Shown piece by piece: positions 13,192-25,089 of a stretch of 64,000 nucleotides of DNA. The notes under the pieces were generated by a model. The model saw only the letters and a program-made list of their open reading frames with translations, was not told where the DNA came from and did no database searches. The stretch spans positions 941,879-1,005,878 of the forward strand of contig NC_066578.1 in the NCBI RefSeq assembly GCF_024679095.1, given 5' to 3'. Numbering within the stretch: position 1 is the stretch's first letter; each line of letters opens with the position of its first letter. This DNA comes from Eriocheir sinensis. Lineage: Eukaryota > Arthropoda > Malacostraca > Decapoda > Varunidae. Made by a program: the position numbers and the translations under genes.

Positions 13192-13261
13192 TGTATGTTA
13201 CCAGGCTAGCAATGAAGGCGAAATCCGTGCCAATCGCAGCGAACGGGTTAAGGCTCAACAA

Positions 13262-13850
13262 AAACCCTCGTCTGGGGGCCTGTTATACATTCACTATTAA
13301 ACTATATGATGCCAGAACGCGTAACTAACTCACATCTTGACCACGCCTTATTAGCTGAAAGGAACGTCATGTGAAGTTCCATCTCAAGAGTACTTTATAT
13401 TCATTAGCAAAATAAAATAATGTCTGGTAAATGTTGCCTTCAGCCTTAATATACGTTTTCCATTACCCATCATTTTCTCACGTTACCTCTCTCATTTTTC
13501 TTCTTTCCCTTCTTCTAACGTCACCATCAGTATCATCTCACCCCATCCATTCTTCTCAGCATTGTATTCTTCCCCACTCCTTTCCTCACTACAAGTCACA
13601 ACCAAAGATCCAAGAATAACGGTAAGAAAGTTTACCAATTATTTCAGGGGAAAAGTGCGGGCCACGAGGACGGGGAACGGACAGAGAAGTGGAAAAACCG
13701 AACGACCGAAAAAAGGAGAGGAGGAGGAGGAGGAGCGAGGAAAATGAGAAGGGGAGACAAGGGAAGTACTGGGGAGTGAATGACCGAGGGGCCCAGGGAG
13801 GGGAGGAGGGGGTAAGGGAACAAAGAAAGGAAACGGGGAAACGAAAAATA
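13262..13850. other. No recognisable gene
   Basis: Mixed sequence ending in a purine-rich AAGG stretch (13690-13860). Nothing beyond short frames. Confidence 0.45.
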
Positions 13851-13852
13851 GA

Positions 13853-13867
13853 AAAAGAGAGAGAGAG

Positions 13868-13958
<91 letters not shown>

Positions 13959-13975
13959 TATATATATATGTCTAG

Positions 13976-14043
<68 letters not shown>
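13853..14043. repeat. Compound microsatellite (GA)n-(TA)n-(CA)n
   Basis: A short GA run, about 95 bp of TA and about 65 bp of CA, abutting the 5' end of a tRNA-derived SINE. Confidence 0.96.
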
Positions 14044-14048
<5 letters not shown>

Positions 14049-14289
14049 GTGGCGCAACTGGTACAGCGCTGCGCTACCAGGCTTCACGGTCTGACAGGGC
14101 GGTGGTTCGAGCCCGCTCAGGCCGGATTCTTTCTGTTGACTAGGAGTGGTTACTGTCCCCCCTTGAGCAAGGGGGAGGGGGTGTGTGGTGTGTGAGGTCC
14201 TGGCAGTACCCAGAGATCGACGATAAAGAGCACTTGCTCATGTCGGGAGGGGACCTGCTGGCGATTACGAGTCCAGGCCGTGGTGGTGA

Positions 14290-14292
<3 letters not shown>
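14044..14292 (+). mobile_element. tRNA-derived SINE with (AC)n tail
   Basis: The start TCCGTGGCGCAACTGGTACA resembles a tRNA A-box region. A B-box, GGTTCGAGCCC, lies at 14104-14114, a spacing that fits an internal RNA polymerase III promoter. A unique body follows, containing TTGAGCAAGGGGG and CAGTACCCAGAGATCGACG, and the element ends in an (AC)n array. The acceptor arms do not pair, so it is not a functional tRNA. Confidence 0.68.

Positions 14293-14336
<44 letters not shown>
14293..14336. repeat. (AC)n microsatellite / SINE tail
   Basis: About 22 AC repeats directly following the SINE body. Confidence 0.95.
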
Positions 14337-14338
<2 letters not shown>

Positions 14339-14605
14339 ACAGGCTCAGGGAGACGGATGCCCTTGCCCTGGTTAGTCCACGGGGAGACAGGAAGCCCAGC
14401 TCTTCCAACAAAGCGAAGGGAAGTGACCTCCTCCTCGTGTCAAATAGCCTGGAGAGCGAGAAGCTACGACTCGTCCTTTTTTGTGTAATGTCCTCAAAGA
14501 AGACGGCACGAGTTGGAGGGCCGCGAGCCGCGTCGGGTGAGGACTGGGGACAAACAAGAACGTGCGTAGATGAGGGAATGAATGGATGATGAGTGTTATT
14601 CAGCC

Positions 14606-14800
14606 AATGTTCAATGACAGGGACCTGGATAGTCTGGCAATCAGCGACACAAAATTGAAAGGTGTTGATGAGATAGTTTCTTTTAGCGAAAGCAGAAATG
14701 TCAGAGGGTGTGAAAGGGTGCTTGGGATAAAGGGGCTGTTTGTGTTGATGAGACGTGAGCTGTGGCGTGTGCAAGAAAGGAAGGCAGTGAACTCATGGTC
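14606..14800 (+). pseudogene. Possible LINE endonuclease N-terminal remnant
   Basis: The frame reads DLDSLAISDTKLKGVDEIV and then VLMRRELWRVQERKAVNSW. This resembles the start of EEP endonucleases of non-LTR elements, where an ETKLKG-type motif supplies the catalytic glutamate (D here) and is followed by an LL..ELW..V.EWK segment. Only about 65 codons are left and the assignment rests on motif memory. Confidence 0.35.
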
Positions 14801-14944
14801 ATGTAGGTGAAAATGAAGGTTGATACAGAGCTGTGAAAGCAGCTCAGAAGGGTGAAGGTTGAGACATTGGTAGACGAGGAGGCCGGGCAACAGGGCGATA
14901 AGTGGCGGATGGAACCTCTGCTGCTGGGGCGGCAGGCACAATGG

Positions 14945-16318
14945 TCCCCATCCCAGAGGTCGAAAAGATCTATACGAAAATTTAAGGATTCATTTGATAA
15001 GATAATTTGATAAAGTATGGGCCATTATTACGTCAATGCAAACTTATCAAAATACAAATAGGACAAAAAAAAAGAAAGGTGAGAACACAAACAAGCAAAA
15101 GCGAGGCGCGAGGGAAGGAGCAAATCCAAAGTCGAGAACCTTTTCTTGAGAGTGAGCATGAAGCGTCGACCTAAAGCACAATTCTCAACAACCAAATTTT
15201 GAACATTAAGTAGACAAAGATATTTTTGCTGGACTATTCCTTCTCCCTCACACATTCCCAACACCCGTCATGACTTCCATGCCGACGGGGAAGCGGCGTT
15301 TGGCTTCCCACAGTCCGCGAATACGTCAGTGGCCTCTTCCCGGAGCCGTACAGGAGGCGCGATATTTATAGTAAGCATAGCAACACAAATTCCACTTGAA
15401 TGATAAAATAAAGTAAATAAGTAAAACATGATGCTATGCCATTGAAACCCCGGATGAACGTGACAAACGTCCTCATCCAGTGAGCATCGGTCCATTCACG
15501 AAGAATTATCAAAATTTGGTGTAAAAAAATAAACTGCGGTGTTGTGAAGATGGAAAAGCAGTTGAAGCTGCCTTGCCCGAGTGTCGGCGGAGGCGTGCAC
15601 TTGAAGGTCACTGAAGAGAGTCATTATGTTGCTCGTCGAGAGGCAGAGGGAGCAGCGACACCTTCCTGAAGGCCAACAGGTCTTTGGGTACCTGGGCAGC
15701 AGGCGGGTAAAGGCCAGGTGTGAGGAATCCAACTACTGAGGGAGTGTGGAGAAGGAAAGAGTGCTTCGGAATTATTGCTGATAAACACAAATCAGCTGAT
15801 ATGAGTGGATAGAAGAAAATAACAACAATAGGCTGTTGAAGTCTTCTTTATGAATCTAACAGTTATCATTGAGCGTTTTAGCATTAATTGAAAGAACAGG
15901 AAAAGAGACAGAGGGTAAAGGAAAAAGGGAATGAGGGAGGAAAGGACAGACAAGGAGAGCGAGAGAGTCAGCTAAAGAACACTTCTTGCTCAAGGAGGCA
16001 CAGCAAGGCTCTCCTGTCAGCGGAAAAAACAAACAAACTTTCCGGTCTGAGAAAGGCGCGAACTTCAGCCTGACGGGCGCCATTGATTGTGTTGATCCTA
16101 TACACCACGAAGGTCTGTCTGTCTTGTGTGTCTGTGTGTGTGTGTGTGTGTGTTAGAAGACGCCATACATTACCGCAGACAATCCCGTAATATGATTCCC
16201 TATTACTTAGCATAAAAAAATAATATCAAGAGAATTCAGACATATATGACTAAAAAAGAACAAAACGTGGAAATATCACAGCAGAGAGGTCGATATTCAG
16301 TACTTGACTCACAGGAAG
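14945..16318. other. No recognisable gene
   Basis: About 1.4 kb of mixed sequence with short frames on both strands and a short (GT)n at about 16131-16153. No repeat or domain could be supported. Confidence 0.45.
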
Positions 16319-16435
<117 letters not shown>

Positions 16436-16489
16436 ATGGATTGTAATGTGGAGTCATGCTCAGTCGATAGCCAACCTCTTCTCCCTTAC

Positions 16490-16880
16490 ACCTTCTCCTC
16501 CCCAGTACTATACAGCCATAACTCTTCCTTTTCCACCTCCTCCTCCTTCTCCTCCTCCCCTCCTTATCTTCCTCCTCCTCCTCCTCCTCTTCCTCCGCCT
16601 CCTCCTCCTCCTCTTCCTCTCCAAACACTGCAAACATTGGTTAACAACTCAATGAATTTCCTCTTCCTCTTCCTCCTCCTCCTCCTTCTTCTCCCCCTCC
16701 TTCTTCTCCTCCCCCTCCTCCTCCTCCGCGTTCTCCTCTTCCTCCTCCTCCTTTTTCTCCTTCTTCTCCTCCTCCTCTCCCTCCTCCCCCTCCTTCTCCT
16801 CCTCCTCCTCCTCCGCGTTCTCCTCTTCTTCCTCCTCCTCCTTCTTCTCCTCCTCCTCCTCCTTCTCCTCCTCCTCCTCA
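16490..16880. repeat. (CCT)n polypyrimidine tract
   Basis: About 390 bp of degenerate CCT/CTT on the plus strand, broken once by mixed sequence at 16622-16658. An internal duplication (CTCCTCCTCCTCCGCGTTCT at about 16716 and 16800) shows segmental amplification. Poly-Leu/Glu/Arg frames are artefacts. Confidence 0.92.
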
Positions 16881-16899
16881 AGTCTGTGAACGATACCCA

Positions 16900-17330
16900 T
16901 TCCGTGTCAGTAATTGTCGAAACTCACCTGGAAAAATAACCTGACTGTGAAAAACGACTAGCGCGCGGGGCCTTTTCCGTTGAGGGAGAATCACTGCACC
17001 ACCAGATATTAACACACCACGCTAACAAGGTATGCCTAAGTATATGGGTTAAATCGACACGTACAAATCTGCGGGTCGCGGCAGCCTATTTTCGCGGTCG
17101 ATGACAGAACTAATGTAGGAAACACTTCAGTCACTTACTAGCATGAATAATGGGTTAGTGTATATAACCATGGTCGTGGAGGGCTGGGATGTGGCGAACG
17201 TAGCACAGCAAAGAAGGTAAAGAGTAAAGTTGAGAGTATACGCAAAAGGTATGAGTGGGGGCGTGCTAATCTCCGCTCCGTTTGTCCTTTGAGCATTTAG
17301 TGGGAGAGAACCAGTTTGCGTAACATCGAA
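16900..17330. other. No recognisable feature
   Basis: Mixed unique-looking sequence between the CCT tract and a LINE RT remnant. Confidence 0.4.
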
Positions 17331-17334
17331 TAGG

Positions 17335-17450
17335 TAACAGCGGTGACGTAAATTACAGGGCCATTAGCTTGATATGAGCGGCAAGATCCTCGAGGGAATT
17401 ATTAGAGACAAACTCCTTCCTCACCTCTTAAATTCCCATCCACCGAGATC
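17335..17450 (+). pseudogene. LINE reverse-transcriptase remnant (NYRPISL / KxLExII region)
   Basis: Two frames together read GDVNYRAISLI and GKILEGIIRDKLLPHLLNSH. This is the conserved RT finger region NYRPISL...GK.LE.II.DKL of CR1/Jockey-type LINEs, also seen in the long copy at 55936-58260. It is a very short, frameshifted relic. Confidence 0.6.
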
Positions 17451-17454
17451 CATT

Positions 17455-17880
17455 CCTCCCCCCCCCCCCATCTTGTTTCTCCCATCTCCCTCCTCTCCTC
17501 CTTTTCCTCCCCCCTTCTAATTTATCCTCCTCCTCCTCTTCTTCGTTCCTCTTCCCCTGCTTCTTGTCACACTCCCCAGCCTACACCTCTCCCTCCTGTA
17601 CCCCCAGTCTCTCTCACCTCCTCCTTTTCCGCCCCCCTTCCCCCATTTCATTCTTCCTCCTCCTCCTCCTCCTCCTCCTCCTCCCCCTCCTCAACCCCTT
17701 TCTCTTATTCCTCGTCCACCTTCCCTTCTAGTTTCCACCATCTCCCCTCTCCTCCTTCCCCCCCCCTCTCCGCATATATAATTATCCTCCTCCTCATCCA
17801 CCTTCTCCTAATTCTCGTCCACTTTCACTTCCTCCACCTCCCTCATCTCCCTCTCTCCACCTCCCTTATCCTTGTCCTCT
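17455..17880. repeat. C/T-rich low-complexity tract
   Basis: Degenerate CCT/CCCT polypyrimidine sequence of about 420 bp, including a (CCT)n core near 17653-17690. Confidence 0.88.
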
Positions 17881-18016
17881 CTCAGGCTAGTTAACCATTG
17901 AAGGATAATTAGCTTCGCTCTAATTGTGTCGCAGTTCATAATGGAGGAGAGGTGGTGTTTGTCGTATGCAAATGAGCTGTTTTATATGCGGACGAGGACA
18001 GGGTGCAGAGACTCAA

Positions 18017-18117
<101 letters not shown>

Positions 18118-18215
18118 TTTTTACTTTACATTTTATCGTAAAGGAAGTAGAGTTTTTCCTCTTATACACTTTTAATGATAAAGGTCACTATGGAAAGGGT
18201 AGGAGGAGAAGAGGA

Positions 18216-18248
18216 AGAGGAGGAGGAGGAGGAGGAGGAGGAGGAGGG
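18216..18248. repeat. (GGA)n microsatellite
   Basis: A short GAG/GGA run preceding an A stretch. Confidence 0.9.
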
Positions 18249-18259
18249 AAAAAAAAACA

Positions 18260-18585
18260 GGAAACGGTAATGGGACACGGATAAACATATGATCTTGTTG
18301 TGATTATTATCAGTGGAAATCAAACACCATTAAAAGGAGTGAGTGAATCTATAGCAATGGTCAGGGTCAGGTACATGAAGGGGAAAGAGTGAAGAGTGAA
18401 GGTCGGAGGCGCGGTCAGGGGCTGGGTAAGGCAAGGGAGGAGGCAGAGGAAGGCAGGACGGACGGGCGCACCTCCCCCCTCGTTTCCCTTACAACAGGAG
18501 GGAGTCAAGGGCACGGAAGGAAAGGAGTTTCAATATTTGTTCAGGAAAGTTCATTAATACCGTGATTTTCCTATCCTTTCTTCTT
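18260..18585. other. No recognisable feature
   Basis: Mixed sequence with no supported gene or repeat. Confidence 0.4.
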
Positions 18586-18589
18586 TTCT

Positions 18590-18591
<2 letters not shown>

Positions 18592-18678
<87 letters not shown>

Positions 18679-18740
18679 TGGGTCTGTCTTTCTCTCTGCC
18701 TGCTTGTTTGCTTGCCTGTCTATCTGTCTGCCTGTCACTG
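18592..18740. repeat. (TG)n microsatellite passing into TGTC/TGCC tetranucleotides
   Basis: About 84 bp of pure TG (to about 18677), then degenerate CTGTCTGCCTG-like sequence. Confidence 0.95.
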
Positions 18741-19057
18741 TATTTGGGTGTCGAAAGTACCGATGCCCTTTTCTATATATAGATATCATACTCGTTCGCA
18801 GAAGTGTGTGGGAGGGGAAGGCAATGAGCATGTCTCCCTCGTCGAGCAGCGGTATACCTTCAACACGTGTTCGTATATCTGCAACTCCGATCACCACCTG
18901 CATCCGGAGCTCTGCCAAGTTTTATGAGTCTGTTTCTATATGGGTGCAAAGGGAAAGGGGAGCGTCTGCCTTCCACGAGCTTGGTACATTTCCATAATCT
19001 CAGGAACTCAAACCACCCGAAAGTTGAAGTATGACTGTATGTGTTTGCATTAATATA

Positions 19058-19064
19058 CACACAC

Positions 19065-19113
<49 letters not shown>
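19058..19113. repeat. (AC)n microsatellite
   Basis: About 28 AC units with a single CGC interruption. Confidence 0.95.
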
Positions 19114-19116
<3 letters not shown>

Positions 19117-19139
19117 GGCTGAATATAGCTCTACCTTTG

Positions 19140-19330
19140 CTTCTGTCTGTCTGTCTGTCTGTCTTTTCACTCTTTTCTTCGTGTATTCATTCATCCGCCT
19201 CGCTATCCGTGAATGTCTATCTATCAATCTATCTATTTATATCTATACATCTATCTATAGGTGTATCTATCTATCTATCTATTTGTTAGTCCTTCTATCT
19301 GTCCATCTATCAATCTGTTCTTTTATCCAT

Positions 19331-19376
<46 letters not shown>

Positions 19377-19552
19377 GTCTGTCTGTCTATCTGTCTGTCT
19401 GTCTTTCCATCTAATTTTATGTATATCTATCTCTCTGTCTATCTATATAAATATCTATCTCTACATCCATCCATCTGTCCATCTATCTATCTTTACATCT
19501 ATCTATCAACCTATCTACCTACTTATCTATCCCTCCCTCCCTCCCACTATCA
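19140..19552. repeat. (TCTA/TCTG)n tetranucleotide array
   Basis: Over 400 bp of degenerate TCTA, TCTG, TCCA and ACCTA tetramers, with a pure TCTA core at 19331-19375. Confidence 0.94.
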
Positions 19553-19820
19553 GCTTCGTTCTCTCATAGCTCTCTCGACATTTCTTTTTTTCCCGCCGCT
19601 ACATATTTTCTTTGATACCTGATGAATCTCCGGGAAAATTAATTAAAGTTTCTGTTCAATACTTTTCTTCCCCGGCGCTGGAGTGTTAGTCTGCCGTGTG
19701 CTCTGGGAAGGAGGATTGTTTCTTTTTAAGCTGGGGGAAAGGAGTCTGGTTATTAGGGAGGCGGGGAAGAAAAGACAGGAAGACATAGAGGAAATATCAT
19801 ACTATAGTCTTCCTTATATA

Positions 19821-20014
19821 TCGAGGCCGGTCTGGCGTAGGCTCCCGCGGGTCCTTTCCTCCCCTCTACTCTTCCACACAGTCACAACACCTATCTCTCC
19901 CTCTCATATATAAGCTATAGGTAACATTTGAGAGGAAAAAATAGGTGTTGGGACTGTGTGGCAGAGCAGAGGGGAGAAATGGACCCGCGGGAGCCAACGC
20001 CAAAACGGACTCGA
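19821..20014. repeat. Long inverted repeat (about 88-95 bp arms)
   Basis: The left arm (about 19821-19915) and right arm (about 19928-20014) are inverted copies sharing GGCTCCCGCGGGTCC, CCACACAGTC and CAACACCTAT. They are separated by about 12 nt (ATAAGCTATAGG) and have roughly 15 mismatches. Outside the arms, ATACTATAGTCT occurs at about 19797-19810 and, inverted, at about 20110-20122, so the element may be larger. It is probably a foldback element. Confidence 0.68.
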
Positions 20015-20398
20015 CAATTTCGTTTCGCTCTTGGTGCCGAAGGGAAGAGGTTGACAAGGTGAGGAGAGACCACGAAGCCTTGTAAGGTGCGTAAAATCTC
20101 AGCTTGACAGACTATAGTATCGCGTATGGAACTAGAAAAGCGACGTGAGAGGTTCCTGAAATGTGAATAAATAAGTTAATACATGAAAGTACGACAAGAA
20201 AGTTCCTGTAATGCGAGAAAACATATATGAAAAGAAATTACTGGCGTCTCAACATAAGTACATGGTGCAAAGATTGATAAAAAGATCTCCTTGTGAACTC
20301 GAACTGTAGAGTAAAGGCAATAGAACGGCGAGGTCAAAAGCAACACCAGCAACAGCCATGACGATGATAAGGGTGGAAATAATTTTAATAACAACAGT

Positions 20399-20453
20399 AT
20401 AGTAGTAGTAGTAGTAGTAGTAGTAGTATGATAATGATGGTAACAACACCACC

Positions 20454-20542
<89 letters not shown>

Positions 20543-20543
20543 G
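20399..20543. repeat. Trinucleotide cluster (GTA)n, (CCA)n, (ACA)n, (CTA)n
   Basis: Four adjacent trinucleotide arrays that change motif by single steps. Confidence 0.95.
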
Positions 20544-20544
20544 A

Positions 20545-21420
20545 CTACTTGTATCCCTCACTCTGGCTCAGCTGCATCCCACTCCTGGCCGAGCACATAA
20601 CAACGCTGCTGGGTGGCTGTTGTGGTCCTTGTGGGTTCAGAAAATATTCGTATTTCTTTACTCAGCTCATCATTGAACTATACAGAGATAGCACAATTAT
20701 AAGACGTTTTTCTAAACATGATAAAGTAAAAATATAAAGTAATTACGGTGAGTGGGAGTCAGCAAATAATATTTAATAATTAAATCACCTTTTACTAATT
20801 ACGGAGTCAGTTTTAGAATAAAACGTTTGTTCTCGTAAATAAAATCCTCTTGAGCACGATGGGACGTTCATATTAAAGGTAAAATGCAATATATGACTTG
20901 ACAAAGAATGATTCGCAAAAAGTGGTATAAATTTGCTGTCTGAATTATATATTCTCAACACAATTACTTTAGTTTTTACCCTACAGAGTTGAAAAAAGTC
21001 GTGTTTAAGTTGTTCAATCAAAGCTTAATCAAGTAATGTCGACACAAGTTTTCTAGCTTGTGTAACAGATGAGTCATGTAAAAAAATATGAATGTTTTCT
21101 GGACTTATGAGACTGTGACCGATTGTGCCGGACGCATTAAAGAAGGGACACTCGCGACATTCCCTCGTAGCCTAACCGGGGCGGCGGCGGCGCACCAAGC
21201 GGCGCGCGTAACACTCCTTGGCCGACGGTGTATAACATGAGGACTCGGGTCTGTGCTGCCACTAGTATCAGTGCCGTAAATGGTGTTCATTCTCGCAAGA
21301 AAAGCCTAACCTATGATTTTTTTCGATTTACTGTACAAAGAACAAGGAAAGGTTAATTATGTATTTTCAATCACATTTTTTATAAGTTACTGAGTTTACA
21401 CCTGTCAGACACCTCAGTCA
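20545..21420. other. No recognisable gene
   Basis: AT-rich sequence with a GC-rich island (GGCGGCGGCGGCGC) near 21180-21205. No protein domain is recognised. Confidence 0.45.
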
Positions 21421-21429
21421 GTGAACCAA

Positions 21430-24400
21430 CCACACCACCACCACCACCACCAGTCAGCTAGTCATCACCACCAGTCAGCTAGTCATCACCACCAGTCAGC
21501 TAGTCATCACCACCAGTCAGCCAGCCACCACCACCAGTCAGCTAGTCATCACCACCAGTCAGCTAGTCATCACCACCAGTCAGCTAGTCACCACCACCAG
21601 TCAGCTAGTCACCACCACCAGTCAGCCAGCCACCACCACCAGTCAGCCAGCCACCACCACCAGTCAGCTAGTCACCACCACCAGTCAGCTAGTCATCACC
21701 ACCAGTCAGCTAGTCACCACCACCAGTCAGCTAGTCACCACCACCAGTCAGCCAGCCACCACCACCAGTCAGCTAGTCACCACCACCAGTCAGCCAGCCA
21801 CCACCACCAGTCAGCTAGTCACCACCACCAGTCAGCTAGTCATCACCACCAGTCAGCCAGCCACCACCACCAGTCAGCCAGCCACCACCACCAGTCAGCT
21901 AGTCACCACCACCAGTTAGCCAGCCACCACCACCAGTCAGCTAGTCACCACCACCAGTCAGCCAGCCACCACCACCAGTCAGCTAGTCACCACCACCAGT
22001 TAGCCAGCCACCACCACCAGTCAGCTAGTCACCACCACCAGTCAGCCAGCCACCACCACCAGTCAGCTAGTCACCACCACCAGTCAGCCAGCCACCACCA
22101 CCAGTCAGCTGGTGTCACCACCAGTCAGCCAGCCACCACCACCAGTCAGCCAGCCACCACCACCAGTCAGCTAGTCATCACCACCAGTCAGCCAGCCACC
22201 ACCACCAGTCAGCCAGCCACCACCACCAGTCAGCTAGTCATCACCACCAGTCAGCCAGCCACCACCACCAGTCAGCTAGTCACCACCACCAGTCAGCCAG
22301 CCACCACCACCAGTCAGCCAGCCACCACCAGTCAGCTAGTCATCACCACCAGTCAGCCAGCCACCACCACCAGTCAGCCAGCCACCACCACCAGTCAGCT
22401 AGTCAGCACCACCAGTCAGCAAGACACCACCACCAGTCAGCCAGCCACCACCACCAGTCAGCTAGTCACCACCACCAGTCAGCCAGCCACCACCACCAGT
22501 CAGCTAGTCACCACCACCAGTCAGCGAGTCACCACCACCAGTCAGCTAGTCACCACCACCAGTCAGCTAGTCACCACCACCCGTCAGCTAGCCACCACCA
22601 CCAGTCAGCTACCACCACCACCAGTCAGCTAGTCACCACCACCAGTCAGCTAGTCACCACCACCAGTCAGCCAGCCACCACCACCAGTCAGCTAGTCACC
22701 ACCACCAGTCAGCTAGTCACCACCACCAGTCAGCTAGTCACCACCACCAGTCAGCCAGCCACCACCACCAGTCAGCTAGTCACCACCACCAGTCAGCCAG
22801 CCACCACCACCAGTCAGCTAGTCACCACCACCAGTCAGCTAGTCACCACCACCAGTCAGCCAGACACCACCACCAGTCAGCCAGCCACCACCACCAGTCA
22901 GCTAGCCACCACCACCACCAGTCAGCCAGCCACCACCACCAGTCAGCCAGCCACCACCACCAGTCAGCTAGTCACCACCACCAGTCAGCCAGCCACCACC
23001 ACCAGTCAGCTAGTCACCACCACCAGTTAGCCAGCCACCACCACCAGTCAGCTAGTCACCACCACCAGTCAGCCAGCCACCACCACCAGTCAGCTAGTCA
23101 TCACCACCAGTCAGCCAGCCACCACCACCAGTCAGCTAGTCATCACCACCAGTCAGCCAGCCACCACCACCAGTCAGCCAGCCACCACCACCAGTCAGCT
23201 AGTCATCACCACCAGTCAGCCAGCCACCACCACCAGTCAGCTAGTCATCACCACCAGTCAGCCAGCCACCACCACCAGTCAGCTAGTCATCACCACCAGT
23301 CAGCCAGCCACCACCACCAGTCAGCTAGTCATCACCACCAGTCAGCCAGCCACCACCACCAGTCAGCCAGCCACCACCACCAGTCAGCTAGTCATCACCA
23401 CCAGTCAGCCAGCCACCACCACCAGTCAGCTAGTCACCACCACCAGTCAGCTAGTCACCACCACCAGTCAGCCAGCCACCACCACCAGTCAGCTAGTCAT
23501 CACCACCAGTCAGCTAGTCACCACCACCAGTCAGCTAGTCATCACCACCAGTCAGCCAGCCACCACCACCAGTCAGCCAGCCACCACCACCAGTCAGCTA
23601 GTCACCACCACCAGTCAGCTAGTCACCACCACCAGTCAGCTAGTCATCACCACCAGTCAGCTAGTCACCACCACCAGTCAGCTAGTCATCACCACCAGTC
23701 AGCCAGCCACCACCACCAGTCAGCCAGCCACCACCACCAGTCAGCTAGTCATCACCACCAGTCAGCTAGTCACCACCACCAGTCAGCCAGCCACCACCAC
23801 CAGTCAGCTAGTCATCACCACCAGTCAGCTAGTCACCACCACCAGTCAGCTAGTCACCACCACCAGTCAGCCAGCCACCACCACCAGTCAGCCAGCCACC
23901 ACCACCAGTCAGCCAGCCACCACCACCAGTCAGCCAGCCACCACCACCAGTCAGCCAGCCACCACCACCAGTCAGCTAGTCACCACCACCAGTCAGCCAG
24001 CCACCACCACCAGTCAGCCAGCCACCACCACCAGTCAGCCAGCCACCACCACCAGTCAGCTAGTCACCACCACCAGTCAGCTAGTCACCACCACCAGTCA
24101 GCCAGCCACCACCACCAGTCAGCTAGTCACCACCACCAGTCAGCCAGCCACCACCACCAGTCAGCCAGCCACCACCACCAGTCAGCTAGTCACCACCACC
24201 AGTCAGCTAGTCACCACCACCAGTCAGCCAGCCACCACCACCAGTCAGCTAGTCACCACCACCAGTCAGCCAGCCACCACCACCAGTCAGCTAGTCATCA
24301 CCACCAGTCAGCTAGTCATCACCACCAGTCAGCCAGCCACCACCACCAGTCAGCCAGCCACCACCACCAGTCAGCTAGTCATCACCACCAGTCAGCTAGT

Positions 24401-25087
24401 CATCACCACCAGTCAGCTAGTCATCACCACCAGTCAGCCAGCCACCACCACCAGTCAGCCAGCTACCACCACCAGTCAGCCAGCTACCACCACCAGTCAG
24501 CCAGCCACCACCACCAGTCAGCTAGTCACCACCACCAGTCAGCCAGCTACCACCACCAGTCAGCTAGTCACCACCACCAGTCAGCCAGCCACCACCACCA
24601 GTCAGCTAGTCACCACCACCAGTCAGCCAGCCACCACCACCAGTCAGCTAGTCACCACCACCAGTCAGCCAGCTACCACCACCAGTCAGCTAGTCATCAC
24701 CACCAGTCAGCCAGCCACCACCACCAGTCAGCCAGCTACCACCACCAGTCAGCCAGCCACCACCACCAGTCAGCTAGTCATCACCACCAGTCAGCCAGCC
24801 ACCACCACCAGTCAGCCAGCTACCACCACCAGTCAGCCAGTCACCACCACCAGTCAGCTAGTCACCACCACCAGTCAGCCAGCCACCACCACCAGTCAGC
24901 TAGTCATCACCACCAGTCAGCCAGCCACCACCACCAGTCAGCCAGCCACCACCACCAGTCAGCCAGCCACCACCACCAGTCAGCCAGCCACCACCACCAG
25001 TCAGCTAGTCATCACCACCAGTCAGCCAGCCACCACCACCAGTCAGCTAGTCATCACCACCAGTCAGCCAGCCACCACCACCAGTCA
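21430..25087 (+). repeat. 21-bp minisatellite, about 174 copies
   Basis: A 3.66 kb head-to-tail array. The unit is CAGCTAGT or CAGCCAGC followed by a CAC/CAT-CACCACCAGT segment, 21 bp in all. Two main variants are interspersed. In one, CTAGT is followed by CAC or CAT; in the other, CCAGC is nearly always followed by CAC. In the right third CCAGC is also followed by TAC. Because 21 is a multiple of three, the array reads as an open HHHQSAS repeat until a unit-length change near 22107 shifts the frame. No start context, splice signal or conserved flank supports a protein. Confidence 0.97.
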
Positions 25088-25089
25088 AC

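Larger units (their letters stand above)
12463..13255 (+). mobile_element. CR1-like LINE fragment with an internal minisatellite and a MITE
   Basis: Plus-strand LINE sequence matches the minus-strand fragment at 63672-63998. CTTGACTACGGATTT (12470-12484) corresponds to that copy's CTTGACTGCGAATTT. After the 41-bp array comes WKNVKS / KCKVMHLGRGNPAYQYHMEN in the frame starting at 12884, then EKDLGP and, after the MITE, TATGTTACCAGGCTA. Homology ends at GGGTTAA near 13252. The element is interrupted twice and not coding. Confidence 0.72.

Noticed and set aside
21421..22632. 403-codon open frame of HHHQSAS repeats
   Set aside because: The 21-bp unit is a multiple of three, so any stop-free phase stays open. 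There is no conserved flank, signal or splice context, and the frame is lost at a unit-length change while the array continues unchanged to 25087.
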